From positions 85,687 through 149,686 of the forward strand of contig CAIVEI010000081.1 of the NCBI GenBank assembly GCA_903904835.1: a stretch of DNA of 64,000 nucleotides. Direction: 5' to 3'. Made by a program: the position numbers and the translations under genes. Below the pieces are notes generated by a model. It did no database searches. It was not told the origin of the DNA and saw nothing but the letters and a program-made list of their open reading frames with translations. Position 1 is the stretch's first letter; every line of letters begins with the position of its first letter. Positions 46,262 through 55,279 of the stretch are shown here, in pieces. The stretch comes from an uncultured Schlesneria sp. (lineage in GTDB: Bacteria; Planctomycetota; Planctomycetia; Planctomycetales; Planctomycetaceae).

Positions 46262-46822
46262 TTACCAGTTCCCGCCAAGCCCCACGTAACCACCCGGTGT
46301 CGAGAACGACGGGTGAAACACATTGTGGTAGTGCTCACGCAGGTCCCGGCGGTGAATCTGCTCGTCGTGATCGAGTAATTCTCGAATCCAGACATCCGTC
46401 GCCTGCAATCGAGCCGCCAGGATATGCGCCGCGTTCGCTCCCAGGTGATACGCGATAGAGCAATTGCTTTTCAGCAATTGCTCGTAAGTCGCATAGGTCA
46501 ATTCCGCCAGCCGAGTCGGCTCCTGGCACCAGGCCTTATTGTTATGTTCGGCAGCGTGAAAGAAGGTCGTTTCACCAAAAACTTCGTTTGGTCCCAGTTC
46601 GACCAGCTTGGTTTCCTCAACCGTGGTTCCAATCAGATCGATCTGCACTCGACCGCTCAACACCATATAGAGCGACCGTAATGAATCGCCCACGGTAAAG
46701 ACGACCACTCCTTCGGCGTAATCAAGTACCGTAAGACAAGAGGCAAGTTTTTCCAGTTCATCCGGTTGGAACCCAGCCAGTAGTTCAAAGTTTTGCAGAT
46801 CAGCAGGTGTAACGGTCGCCAT
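46262..46822 (-). CDS. Cyclic-nucleotide-binding-domain protein
   Basis: A 186-residue protein; ATG 46822 with CGGAG seven bases upstream. Residues 10-130 form a CNB (CAP-ED) beta roll: A-E-G-V-V-V-F-T-V-G, L-Y-M-V-L-S-G-R-V, and F-G-E-T-T-F in place of the classical F-G-E-L-A phosphate-binding cassette; the usual R-A Arg of the cassette is not evident, so nucleotide binding is uncertain. The C-terminal 50 residues are His/Asp-rich and no helix-turn-helix is visible, so it is not a CRP-type transcription factor. Role unknown. Confidence 0.75.
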   Translation of the reverse strand: MATVTPADLQNFELLAGFQPDELEKLASCLTVLDYAEGVVVFTVGDSLRSLYMVLSGRVQIDLIGTTVEETKLVELGPNEVFGETTFFHAAEHNNKAWCQEPTRLAELTYATYEQLLKSNCSIAYHLGANAAHILAARLQATDVWIRELLDHDEQIHRRDLREHYHNVFHPSFSTPGGYVGLGGNW

Positions 46823-47268
46823 ACGATGACTCCGGTCAATCACAATGACCTTGCCGGAACGAACGGTTCCGTAAAATCAAAACAAACAGAACGAAAAAAG
46901 GGAGAACGTCCACGGTCCGAATAAACCGTCTTCGAGACCACGTAATTTATGATGTGAATTCCCCACAAGTTTTGCAATTCGCCTTAGACATCAAACAATC
47001 ATGCGATCCGAGGGGCGCCGAATGTTGGCAAACCGCCACCGGCGATTTGCGAAGAGCTTCCGCTTCATGGCCTCAAGAACAATTGAAAACATTTTAAACG
47101 CCAGGTTTCTCAAGAGGGCTGACGTCGAAAAAGAGGAATCGTATGAGAGAACCCGAAGGAGCTGAGCAGAACAGTATCTATCCGTTTGCGTCAGAGACAT
47201 TAGTGTCGTAGCATCACCGACGCGCCGAACGATGATTTTCCGTGTGTCATGAAGTGGAAGGTTCTCTC
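46823..47268. other. 446-bp intergenic region between divergent genes
   Basis: Divergent spacer between the cyclic-nucleotide-binding protein gene and the M16 peptidase gene. Promoters for both must lie here, but no convincing hexamer pair, repeat or RNA structure was recognised. Confidence 0.4.
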
Positions 47269-50019
47269 ATGCGTCGGTTGCTCGTGATTGGTTGGATTCT
47301 TTTCGCCGCGTCATCGGCGATGGCTGAGCCAACTCAGAAGGTTGTCTCGATTGAAGGTGTGACCGAATACCGGCTCGGCAATGGTGCCCGAGTGCTCCTG
47401 TTTCCCGAAATGTCGCGTCCCAGTATTACGGTCAATATGACCGTCCTCGTTGGCAGCCGGCATGAGGGATACGGCGAATCGGGTATGGCGCACCTGCTGG
47501 AACACATGGTCTTCAAAGGGACTCCAACTTTCCCGGAAGTTCCCAAAGCTCTGCGAGATCACGGTGCCAACTTCAATGGAACAACGAACAACGATCGAAC
47601 CAACTATTTCGAAACGATGCCCGCAACCGATGAAAACCTGGAATTCGGTATTAAGCTGGAGTCGGATCGACTCGTGAACAGTTTCGTCAAACGTGACGAC
47701 CTGCTCTCGGAATTTTCGGTCGTGCGGAATGAGTTCGAACGAGGCGAAAACAGCCCCGCTTCGATTCTGAACCAGCGGATCTATGCCACCGCTTATGAAT
47801 GGCATAACTACGGAAAATCGACGATCGGAAATCGTTCTGACATCGAGCGAGTCCCCATCGAAAAACTGCAGGACTTCTACGCCAAATATTATCAGCCTGA
47901 CAATGTGGTCTTCATCGTCACAGGCAAGTTTGAAGAGCCGAAAGCCCTGGCGCTCGTGGAAAAATATCTCGGGTCCATTCCGAAACCGACACGTCGACTC
48001 GACGCAACCTACACGGAAGAACCGCCCCAGGATGGTGAACGGGTTGTCACCCTGCGGCGTGTCGGGGCTGTTGGTTCCGTTGGTGTGGGCTATCACGTTC
48101 CCTCAGCCTCGCACGATGATTGGGCTCCGCTCAGCCTGCTGGGTGGTTTGATTTCACAAGCCCCCAACGGACGCCTTTATAAGGCACTCGTTGAATCCAA
48201 GCTCGCGACCACAGTATTCGCGGGATCAGACAATTCCCATGATCCCGGATTGTTCTTCGCCTCGGCCTCATGCCCGCCGGAAACGCTCGACGCAACTCGC
48301 GAAGCGCTCGTTAAGACGTTTGAAACGCTGAGCGAAGTTCCCTTTACCGACGACGAAGTGAATAAAGCCAAGCTTCGCAGTGCCCGCAACGCCGAGATGT
48401 TGCAATCCAACAGCCAGATGATGGCCCAAGCCCTCAGTTCCGCTTCGAGCCTGGGAGATTGGCGATTACTGTTTATTCAACGGGATCGAATCGCCGCAGT
48501 CAGTGCATCGGACGTGAATCGCGTTGCGAAAGCGTATTTTCAACAACCGAATCGGACTGTGGGCGTTTATATTCCATCGAAAGAGGCTCAGCGGTTGTCG
48601 GTTCCCGCAGCACCTGCAATTGCGTCGATCGTGAAGGACTATCAGGGAGGCGCCGTTGCCGAGGCTGGCGAGGCATTTGATCCCTCCCCAGCCAATCTGG
48701 ACGCTCGGCTGAAGATCGTCACGAAACCTGGGCTAAAAGCGGGACTGCTCGCGAAAAAGAATCGCGGTGAGACGGTATCTCTCGTCTTGACGCTTCATTA
48801 CGGCAACGAGTTGTCATTGAACGAACTGACTACCGCAGCAGGGATGCTTCCCGGCCTGATGATGGCGGGGACTTTGAAGCATGATCGACAGGCTTTACGA
48901 GAAGAACTCGACTCGCTGGGGATCCGTCTCGGCACAGGAGGCGGTGCAGGTGGCCGACGTGGCGGGCGTGGCGGTGGTGGTGGCGGAGCAGGGACCGCCG
49001 GACGACTCACGTTTTCCATGGAAGCCAAGCGCGACACGCTGCCACAGGGGCTGAAGTTACTCGGTGAAATTCTGCGCGAACCCGCCTTCCCCGCTGATGA
49101 ATTTGAGACCTCGAAGCTGCGGATGATTTCCGGGCTGACCGCTAACCGCACGGAACCTGCGGCCCTGGCCGGAAACAAAATCAGCCGAGCCCTTTCGCCG
49201 TATGTGATTGGAGACGTTCGCTACGTACCGACCCTGGAAGAGTCGCTTGAGCGATACCAGAGCGTGACACTCGAGCAAGTGAAAAAGCTTTATGAAACGC
49301 AGCTCGATGGAACACACGCCGAACTGGGGATTGTTGGCGATTTCGATCCGGATTCGACGCTGAAGCTGGTCGAGGAAATGCTCGCCACGTGGACTCCCAA
49401 GGTCCCCTATCAACGTATCGCACGCAAAGTGTCTGACAATGTGGTCCCGGTTCAGGAAGACATTATCACCCCGGATAAATCGAATGCAGAATACCTGGCT
49501 GGACTGACGTTTCCAGTCACCGACGATGATCCCGAATACCCGGCGCTCTTGATCGGCAACTACATTTTTGGTGGCAGCACACTCGCGTCTCGACTCGGAG
49601 ACCGCATTCGTCAGAAGGAAGGCCTGTCGTATGGTGCAACGTCCTCGTTCACTGCATCATCGCAAGATCCCGTCGCTTCGTTATCTGTCACCGTCAGCAC
49701 CAATCCCGAAAACATCGAAAAGGTGACTTCAGCGGTTATGGAAGAACTCAAACTCTTCCTGAAAGATGGACCAACGGAGAAGGAGTTGGGCGATGCGAAA
49801 CAGGCGTTCGTGGAATCACAGAAGGTGAATCGGACGGCGGACGCATCAATCGCCGGTCAAATCGTTTCCAACCTGGAACTTGATCGCATGTTTGCACACG
49901 CGGCGGCTCAGGAAAAGGCGATTCTCGCTTTGACTCCTGACAATATCTCCTACGCATTCCGCAAGTATGTCGATCCGAAAAAACTGGTCATCATCCGTGC
50001 CGGGGATTTCAAAAGATAA
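47269..50019 (+). CDS. M16-family zinc peptidase, two-domain, secreted
   Basis: A 916-residue protein. ATG 47269 has GGAAGG seven bases upstream and is followed by a signal peptide (to A-M-A-E near residue 20). The first M16 half carries the inverted zinc motif H-L-L-E-H at 75-79 and the downstream Glu region R-N-E-F-E-R. The second half (from about 480) lacks H-x-x-E-H, as expected for the inactive partner half. Unusually, residues about 555-575 of the second half are an almost pure Gly/Arg run. The R-x-x-x-G-L-S-Y-G motif near residue 785 is standard. The family degrades peptides in the periplasm or processes precursors. Confidence 0.9.
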   Translation: MRRLLVIGWILFAASSAMAEPTQKVVSIEGVTEYRLGNGARVLLFPEMSRPSITVNMTVLVGSRHEGYGESGMAHLLEHMVFKGTPTFPEVPKALRDHGANFNGTTNNDRTNYFETMPATDENLEFGIKLESDRLVNSFVKRDDLLSEFSVVRNEFERGENSPASILNQRIYATAYEWHNYGKSTIGNRSDIERVPIEKLQDFYAKYYQPDNVVFIVTGKFEEPKALALVEKYLGSIPKPTRRLDATYTEEPPQDGERVVTLRRVGAVGSVGVGYHVPSASHDDWAPLSLLGGLISQAPNGRLYKALVESKLATTVFAGSDNSHDPGLFFASASCPPETLDATREALVKTFETLSEVPFTDDEVNKAKLRSARNAEMLQSNSQMMAQALSSASSLGDWRLLFIQRDRIAAVSASDVNRVAKAYFQQPNRTVGVYIPSKEAQRLSVPAAPAIASIVKDYQGGAVAEAGEAFDPSPANLDARLKIVTKPGLKAGLLAKKNRGETVSLVLTLHYGNELSLNELTTAAGMLPGLMMAGTLKHDRQALREELDSLGIRLGTGGGAGGRRGGRGGGGGGAGTAGRLTFSMEAKRDTLPQGLKLLGEILREPAFPADEFETSKLRMISGLTANRTEPAALAGNKISRALSPYVIGDVRYVPTLEESLERYQSVTLEQVKKLYETQLDGTHAELGIVGDFDPDSTLKLVEEMLATWTPKVPYQRIARKVSDNVVPVQEDIITPDKSNAEYLAGLTFPVTDDDPEYPALLIGNYIFGGSTLASRLGDRIRQKEGLSYGATSSFTASSQDPVASLSVTVSTNPENIEKVTSAVMEELKLFLKDGPTEKELGDAKQAFVESQKVNRTADASIAGQIVSNLELDRMFAHAAAQEKAILALTPDNISYAFRKYVDPKKLVIIRAGDFKR

Positions 50020-50117
50020 CTCTCTGACGGCTTTCTGATGCTTGCGTGGGCAATGCCTACGCTGAAGGCAATAAAGATGTGGCGTTGGGGTTTGTTGAGG
50101 TCATTAATCGCTTGGTG

Positions 50118-50912
50118 TCAATCCGCAGATTGGTACCAGTTTGCGGGATCTTTATTCGATTCTGGTGCTTCAGCTCCCCAGCATTCCGCTGGGGATTTTG
50201 CCATGATGCGTTTTGACAGGAAGTCAACAAGTATGACACAGGTAATAACGAGAACAGGCAGCAGGCACAGAAGAATGAAAAGCGCTGTCTTATTCTCGCC
50301 GTTCACTTGTGGCGGAACGGAAATCAGCATCGCCACGAACCAGATTGCGAGTAACGAGGAAGAGGTGACCACGGCGATCACGTAGTTTCCATGGTTAGTG
50401 CCGTAGCGGCCAGTTCCAAGCGTTTTCGCAACCGTGAAGTCCCCGCGACAAATGCTATGTAAATTGGACATGACAAAAATGCGAACCCGGTTACGGAGCG
50501 CAATCACGATGCCGATCCAGCCAATGATCGACGACATGAAACATCCTAACAAAATTGTCAAAATCGCAATCATTAACGTTGTGAGATGAGCTTCTTTCTG
50601 AATCATCGAAGAAAAGAACGCTGTGCTGAGAACACAGATAAAAGCGCAAATTCCAGCACGAAACAGAGCCAGGCAGAGATGAAAGAGGAAACCAACGGTT
50701 CCACGAGCTTTCCACGGGTCTGACTTTTTGAGCCAGAAGGCCGTTCTCAAGGCGGGCCAACCTGCCCTCAGGTAAGGTAGAATTCCCGTGAGCAGTGGGT
50801 TCAGCGTCAATACCAGCAAGACAATCGAAACGCTGATGATCGTCGGCCACTGGCTGAGAAAACGCCACACCGCCCGTTCATCCTGCTCGTTTGAACTCAG
50901 GTTCGGATTCAC
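50118..50912 (-). CDS. Four- to five-helix membrane protein, unknown
   Basis: A 264-residue protein with hydrophobic helices near 24-46, 75-100, 112-140, 180-202 and 208-232, and a short polar C-terminus. No signature of a named family was recognised; Lys-Lys-x-D-P-W and G-T-V-G-F segments between the helices are the most distinctive. It is divergent from the 145-residue protein gene, with about 240 bases between them, and convergent with the M16 gene. The ATG at 50912 has GGA five bases upstream. Confidence 0.55.
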   Translation of the reverse strand: MNPNLSSNEQDERAVWRFLSQWPTIISVSIVLLVLTLNPLLTGILPYLRAGWPALRTAFWLKKSDPWKARGTVGFLFHLCLALFRAGICAFICVLSTAFFSSMIQKEAHLTTLMIAILTILLGCFMSSIIGWIGIVIALRNRVRIFVMSNLHSICRGDFTVAKTLGTGRYGTNHGNYVIAVVTSSSLLAIWFVAMLISVPPQVNGENKTALFILLCLLPVLVITCVILVDFLSKRIMAKSPAECWGAEAPESNKDPANWYQSAD

Positions 50913-51150
50913 ATTTAATCCAGTTTGATGTGTTGCGTGAATTGTCCTGGCTGCGGCGTCGGATCATATCTTTAAGTCTTCAACGACAGGAAGCAAAACA
51001 ACGCTGCGATCATCTTTCAAAAACAGGCACCGGACATACTTTGCCCTTCAACGTTCAGCCATTAGTGTGCGCGAGTTCGATTGACTTAAGAGGGCAGATG
51101 GGATGTGATTGGAGTGTTTTTAGCAAACATTTGCAGGTTTAAGAGACACC

Positions 51151-51588
51151 ATGAGCGAACCCCGGCAGAATTCCAGAAAAAAGACGAAAGCCAAGCCAGA
51201 GCCATCAATCAACCCGGCAGTGGTCTGGGGCGTACGCGCCGCCATTTCCGCTGTCGCGGTCATATTGCTGGGATTGGCCTGGCACGAGTATCAGATCAAG
51301 CAGGATTTTTCGTCCACGAACGAATCCTGGCAAGCTGCGTTGCGTTCCAAAGGCGAGAACGCTGATCTGACCAAGTCGGAATTCAGCAGGCTTCCCGTGA
51401 AGGGAAGCCCTTCCGTGACATCGGACAAGGCCGGCCCAAACTCTCTGGCCGCTACGACAGTAGATACATACACCTGGAAAGGCCGGATTCGAACCTATGC
51501 TGTCAAAGTCTTTTTCGGAATGGGGAACGATCCCCCGGTAGAACTGATTGAAGTCGTCGGTGCCGGGCAAGAAAACTCGCAACACTGA
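51151..51588 (+). CDS. Small single-pass membrane protein, unknown
   Basis: A 145-residue protein: basic N-terminus (R-K-K-T-K-A-K), one membrane helix near 26-46, then an exported domain of about 95 residues that ends G-Q-E-N-S-Q-H. No Cys or cofactor motif. AGAG lies before the ATG. The codon pattern is consistent with a real gene and the frame is clean, but no family was recognised. Confidence 0.5.
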   Translation: MSEPRQNSRKKTKAKPEPSINPAVVWGVRAAISAVAVILLGLAWHEYQIKQDFSSTNESWQAALRSKGENADLTKSEFSRLPVKGSPSVTSDKAGPNSLAATTVDTYTWKGRIRTYAVKVFFGMGNDPPVELIEVVGAGQENSQH

Positions 51589-51733
51589 ATTCCGGAGGAA
51601 TCACCAAATCGATTTAGATACGTTCCATCTCATGGCTTAGTCCTTTAGCACGCGCGGAGCATCGACGTCGATTCCGCCGAAAAGGTGCTACAGTCTTACC
51701 CGCCGCTAGATTATCCGTTTCACGTGATCAAAG

Positions 51734-52591
51734 TCAGACCGCATCAATGGCTTGCATCCGTCGAAATTCGTCGGCTTGAAACCGTTGAGAAACGGTTCGC
51801 AGATTGGCTCCAATCACGCTGACACTGATGATCCCTGCTAACAGTAACGGGTAATAGACGTGAAACGGTTGTTGCAGAACCGCTGCGATCGCTCCCGTTG
51901 CAAGACAAACGCATCCAATTGCGATTCCAGCATGACAAAGGCCCATCGTGAGCTTCCGGGATTTCCCCAAAGCTGCCGACCACCCGATCAGGCCCCCTAA
52001 GATTCCTAGCAGACTCCCCACAACTCCACCAACGATTCCACCTTGCTGGTTCGTCCACCATCCTGCTGCCGACTCCGCTAAATTCGAGAACCGAGGTTGA
52101 CTCACGATCACCTTGCCTTCGCCCTTAAGAACCAGATTCAAACTCAGCTTGACCGGCTTCATCCCTGGATTGGCGTGAAAGGGAAGCTCAAACTCCCGCC
52201 AATCACTTGTCCCTTGAAGCTTCTTCAGCCCGCCAAACTGACCGAGCGTTCGAGTAAAATAGACTTTTTTGTCCCCAAAATCATTCAGCAATTCAAGATA
52301 GCCGTCCCCGACAACCCCTTCGTATTTTACTCGGCCTCGAATCACATATTGATGTGTCGAAAATTCCGGAGCGTCACATGCAATCAACAGTGTTGAGCTG
52401 GATTTTTCACTGCCGACGACTTCGACTGCCGCTTCCCCATTCGGCCCTTTCGCAGATGTCGCGCGGTCGCCAATCTCTTCAATCGGGGAAAAATTGAGGT
52501 TCACAGTCGAGTCAGTCGCCCAGGAAGTATTCGCCGACATTGTCGATGCGATGGCCGTCAAAACGATGAATGTCTTTTTCAGCAGGAACAT
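51734..52591 (-). CDS. Exported membrane protein with C-terminal helix pair; source of the fragment at 19 kb
   Basis: A 285-residue protein. The start at 52591 is supported by GGAGAAGG just upstream and a signal peptide (F-L-L-K-K-T, to about residue 25). The exported part (about 25-165) is beta-rich with W-R-E-F-E-L-P-F and resembles a carbohydrate-binding jelly-roll region, by eye only. A Gly-rich helix (G-G-I-V-G-G-V-V-G-S-L-L-G) and two further helices lie at 175-260, followed by F-Q-A-D-E-F-R-R. The first 80 bases overlap the end of the upstream DUF2089 regulator gene in another frame. A copy of its last 40 codons lies at 19.0-19.14 kb. Confidence 0.6.
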   Translation of the reverse strand: MFLLKKTFIVLTAIASTMSANTSWATDSTVNLNFSPIEEIGDRATSAKGPNGEAAVEVVGSEKSSSTLLIACDAPEFSTHQYVIRGRVKYEGVVGDGYLELLNDFGDKKVYFTRTLGQFGGLKKLQGTSDWREFELPFHANPGMKPVKLSLNLVLKGEGKVIVSQPRFSNLAESAAGWWTNQQGGIVGGVVGSLLGILGGLIGWSAALGKSRKLTMGLCHAGIAIGCVCLATGAIAAVLQQPFHVYYPLLLAGIISVSVIGANLRTVSQRFQADEFRRMQAIDAV

Positions 52592-52883
52592 GAGCCTTCT
52601 CCGATTCTTTGCGGTGTGCAACGAGTAATGTTTTCAGAGTCGCGAGATCGATCTTGCCGTCGGCGTGTAATCCGCGCAACGTCCGCTCAAAATCACTCAT
52701 GGAATTTTCGTGATCAAAGATTTTGATCTTGGCAATTAATCGATCGAGACGCAGTCGAACCGTGGGATACGAGATCCCGTACAACTGAGCCATTTCCTTG
52801 AGCGATCCTGAAGCCATCACAAACCGCTTCAGGAACGCAAGGTCCTCTTCTTCCAGCAACTCTACCCAGCGTTTGGCGTTCAT
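52512..52883 (-). CDS. DUF2089-family HTH regulator
   Basis: A 123-residue protein. The DUF2089 core reads E-E-D-L-A-F-L-K-R-F-V-M-A-S-G-S-L-K-E-M-A, then Y-G-I-S-Y-P-T-V-R-L-R-L-D-R-L-I, a helix-turn-helix with a recognition helix around S-Y-P-T-V-R. Such small proteins are thought to be DNA-binding regulators. The last 27 codons overlap the start of the following membrane-protein gene, so the two are translationally linked. An 8-base inverted repeat lies 12 bases upstream of its start and is a candidate operator for autoregulation. Confidence 0.75.
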   Translation of the reverse strand: MNAKRWVELLEEEDLAFLKRFVMASGSLKEMAQLYGISYPTVRLRLDRLIAKIKIFDHENSMSDFERTLRGLHADGKIDLATLKTLLVAHRKESEKAHVPAEKDIHRFDGHRIDNVGEYFLGD

Positions 52884-52894
52884 GGTTTAATATT

Positions 52895-52926
52895 ATTGAT
52901 TTCACTTCAATAAAAATCAAATCAAT
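52895..52926. promoter_or_regulatory. Candidate operator: AT-rich palindrome upstream of the DUF2089 regulator
   Basis: Perfect 8-base arms ATTGATTT (52895-52902) and AAATCAAT (52919-52926) with a 16-base centre, directly upstream of the ATG at 52883 in an AT-rich stretch that also contains a TATTATTAA-like -10. The centre-to-centre spacing is about two helical turns. Binding by the regulator is inference. Confidence 0.4.
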
Positions 52927-53122
52927 TCGCTGTTCGAGTTTCAGATTTATTCATTTCTCTCTCGAAGTCACAGACTTTTCGATTTCTGAAACTGCTGAAT
53001 CGGACTGGCGAACGATCCTCCCGTCGACCTTTTTGAAATCGTGGGTACCCGTCAGGAAAACGTCCACCACGGAATTCGAGAGACGTTGCCGAATCAATTC
53101 ATTGGGGCACCAATCCCTTACA

Positions 53123-54049
53123 TCATCGAGCGCAACGAACATGCTCGACGTCTTGGCGAACTCGCGAGATCAGTGTAGGCAAGCATTGCTCTATTCGATT
53201 CCAGATTACCGAACGCAATTCGTACCAAACATAATTCATCGCCGCCTCGTGACCTTCACTGTCAACAAGCAAGTCGGCGGATACCGGCGGGCTATAACGA
53301 ATGGCATACCGAAAGCCGCCGACTCGTGAAATAATGCAGGGAATGACCTGAGCAGACGTCAATTGCGCCATCGTGAGCGCTCCAGGGGCCAAGGAAATCT
53401 GCCAGTCTCCGTCGCGTACCGATATCGCTCGACGCAATGATCCGTCGACGGCAACGCCAAGTATCCGTTTCCCTCCAGCGAGGTAGTCGTAAGCCTTGCC
53501 GATTTCGTTTGTCTCAAAAACCGAGGGACTATCGCTCATTCCATTAGCAGCGTCGGCCAAGTTGTCGATCCACCTGCGGACCGGACAACCGTTCGTGGAA
53601 TTCTGTCTTATCATAAATGCCGCTGTTAGCTTACTGCTACGCAGCGCATAGAGCAGAAGGCGTAAGTCGCCGTAATGCACGGTCACCAGCACGACCGGAC
53701 CTGACATCAGCGCGCGATCCAGATGCTCTTGTCCTATTATTTCCGAGCATAGTCGCCAGCGCGGGTTCCCGAGACGATCTGGCCACCAGTTATGGAAATG
53801 GGCAACATTAGCGTCGATTTCTGATAACCATCTGCGTGTTGACCATGCGGTTGACTTCACCGATTGGAGACATGTCGAGCGTTCCGTTGATTGCTGAATG
53901 TCTGATCGCAGATTCCGCCACTGACGTATCGTCAAATAAAAAGCCCCAGGGATCAGAAACCACCAAAGTAAACGAGGCGGCAGCGTGAATTCCGCACTCC
54001 GCACAATCGAAATAGCTAGCCACTTTGTACGGATGACGATCCATCTCAT
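53123..54049 (-). CDS. LpxL/HtrB-like lysophospholipid acyltransferase
   Basis: A 308-residue protein with an N-terminal hydrophobic segment (about 27-42). The acyltransferase block is V-L-V-T-V-H-Y-G-D-L-R, corresponding to the H-x-G-N/D-W-E site of LpxL-type enzymes, followed by a conserved Arg in M-I-R-Q-N and later L-A-P-G-A-L-T-M-A with A-Q-V-I-P, matching G-x-x-x-L-A-x-x-x-x-A-x-V-x-P. Such enzymes transfer acyl chains to lipid A precursors or other glycolipids and aminolipids. Trp replaces few positions; the usual Trp-Glu after the His motif is Leu-Arg, so substrate specificity may differ. Its start overlaps the SDR stop by ATGA. Confidence 0.65.
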   Translation of the reverse strand: MRWIVIRTKWLAISIVRSAEFTLPPRLLWWFLIPGAFYLTIRQWRNLRSDIQQSTERSTCLQSVKSTAWSTRRWLSEIDANVAHFHNWWPDRLGNPRWRLCSEIIGQEHLDRALMSGPVVLVTVHYGDLRLLLYALRSSKLTAAFMIRQNSTNGCPVRRWIDNLADAANGMSDSPSVFETNEIGKAYDYLAGGKRILGVAVDGSLRRAISVRDGDWQISLAPGALTMAQLTSAQVIPCIISRVGGFRYAIRYSPPVSADLLVDSEGHEAAMNYVWYELRSVIWNRIEQCLPTLISRVRQDVEHVRCAR

Positions 54050-54849
54050 CGCCGTGTCCCCAGCAGTACTTGATGCCCTTTACGTCGATCAACCCACCGT
54101 GGAAAAAATCGATTTGCCCAGATCATTCTTCGGGCATCGGTACCGACGATCAGTTCATTTTTTCTTCGGATCACACCTTCGAAAACTGATTTTGCGACAG
54201 CCTCCGGGGCTATGCCAGTTGATAGCACGAGGTTTTGGTGAGTGGAATTGGCGATCAGCCTGCTGCCAAAATCTGTTTTCGTTACGCCAGGAAGGACCAA
54301 AAGTAGCCCAATTCCATAGGGAACGAGTTCCGCGCGAAGGGCTTCCGAAAATCCACTCAGCGCAAACTTACTTGCGCAATAACCGGCCCATTGAGGAACG
54401 CCCCGACGGCCATACATCGAGCTGATATTGACAATTAACGGGTCGATTCCGTCACGCAAGAGAGGTAAGGCAATGCGGCACAACTCGGCAACCGAAAAAA
54501 AATTGATCTCCATTATTCGACGAAGTGAGTCCGGTTCCAGATCAAGAAACGAACCGAACGCCCCAGCTCCAGCAGCATTCACCAGAACATCAAGTCCGCC
54601 CCATTCCGATTCGATTACGTCGATTGTCCGCTGACGAGCACCTTTGTCTGTAAGATCAGCAGTAATCTCTTTAATATCTTTGTCATCTGCAGGCAAAGCC
54701 GCGCGAGTTTGCCCAAGGCGGTCGACTGCAACGTCGGAAATCGCAACCCGCATGCCATGTTGTACTGCTGAAAGGGCCAATGCACGACCAATACCGCCGC
54801 CGGCCCCAGTAATCAAAACCCGCTTTCCTTGAAGAGATCTTTTGTTCAT
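54046..54849 (-). CDS. Short-chain dehydrogenase/reductase, classical SDR
   Basis: A 267-residue NAD(P)-dependent oxidoreductase. Cofactor loop G-A-G-G-G-I-G at 15-21, structural N-A-A-G at 91-94, catalytic Ser near 143-144 (N-I-S-S-M-Y-G), Tyr157 and Lys161 in Y-C-A-S-K. The sequence before the cofactor loop starts with basic residues, and the P-G-V-T-K-T-D segment after the active site is typical of classical SDRs acting on ketoacyl or steroid-like substrates. Coupled by a four-base overlap to the acyltransferase, which points to a lipid-modifying pair, e.g. reduction of a ketolipid before or after acylation. Substrate not inferable. Confidence 0.88.
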   Translation of the reverse strand: MNKRSLQGKRVLITGAGGGIGRALALSAVQHGMRVAISDVAVDRLGQTRAALPADDKDIKEITADLTDKGARQRTIDVIESEWGGLDVLVNAAGAGAFGSFLDLEPDSLRRIMEINFFSVAELCRIALPLLRDGIDPLIVNISSMYGRRGVPQWAGYCASKFALSGFSEALRAELVPYGIGLLLVLPGVTKTDFGSRLIANSTHQNLVLSTGIAPEAVAKSVFEGVIRRKNELIVGTDARRMIWANRFFPRWVDRRKGHQVLLGTRR

Positions 54850-55279
54850 TGAGCTAAATTCGCCTTTTTTTAACGAATACGGCCTCAGGGGGGCTTTTAA
54901 ATCCGAGAGAACAGGGAGGCCGATGTCTTCTGAGCTGCTCGGCTAACTTCAAAATACGGCCTGCTTCCTAAGTTCGCCAAGGCCCCGATGCACGATGAGA
55001 TCTCGCAAAACGCGTTCTGATTTATTCCATCGAATTGGAAGATACCCATTTTATGATTAGTTGACGCTTGCGGCGAAGTCAACACGTGGAAACCGGCAAC
55101 ACTGGTTTTACGAGGTTTGTCGTTGGGGGCACACTCCGATTCACCGGTTCAGGCGAAACACCGACATCTTCATTCAAAAAAAGTCGCCGCCAATCTTGCG
55201 ATCCAAAAAATCGAGTTACGCGTCTATCGCACGATGGCGAAACTCGTAATGCCCGTCCGTTTTACTCGCGAACTATTGT
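54850..55279. other. 430-bp intergenic region upstream of the SDR gene
   Basis: Contains several short frames, none with a ribosome site or a recognisable protein. A promoter for the SDR/acyltransferase pair should lie here on the minus strand, but none stood out. Nothing else recognised. Confidence 0.4.

Noticed and set aside
52951..53142. 63-codon minus-strand frame overlapping the acyltransferase 3' end
   Set aside because: No ribosome site of note and no recognisable domain; could be an extension lost by frameshift, but there is no support for it.
54897..55085. 62-codon frame upstream of the SDR gene
   Set aside because: No Shine-Dalgarno sequence, no signal peptide or motif, and out of phase with the neighbouring genes.
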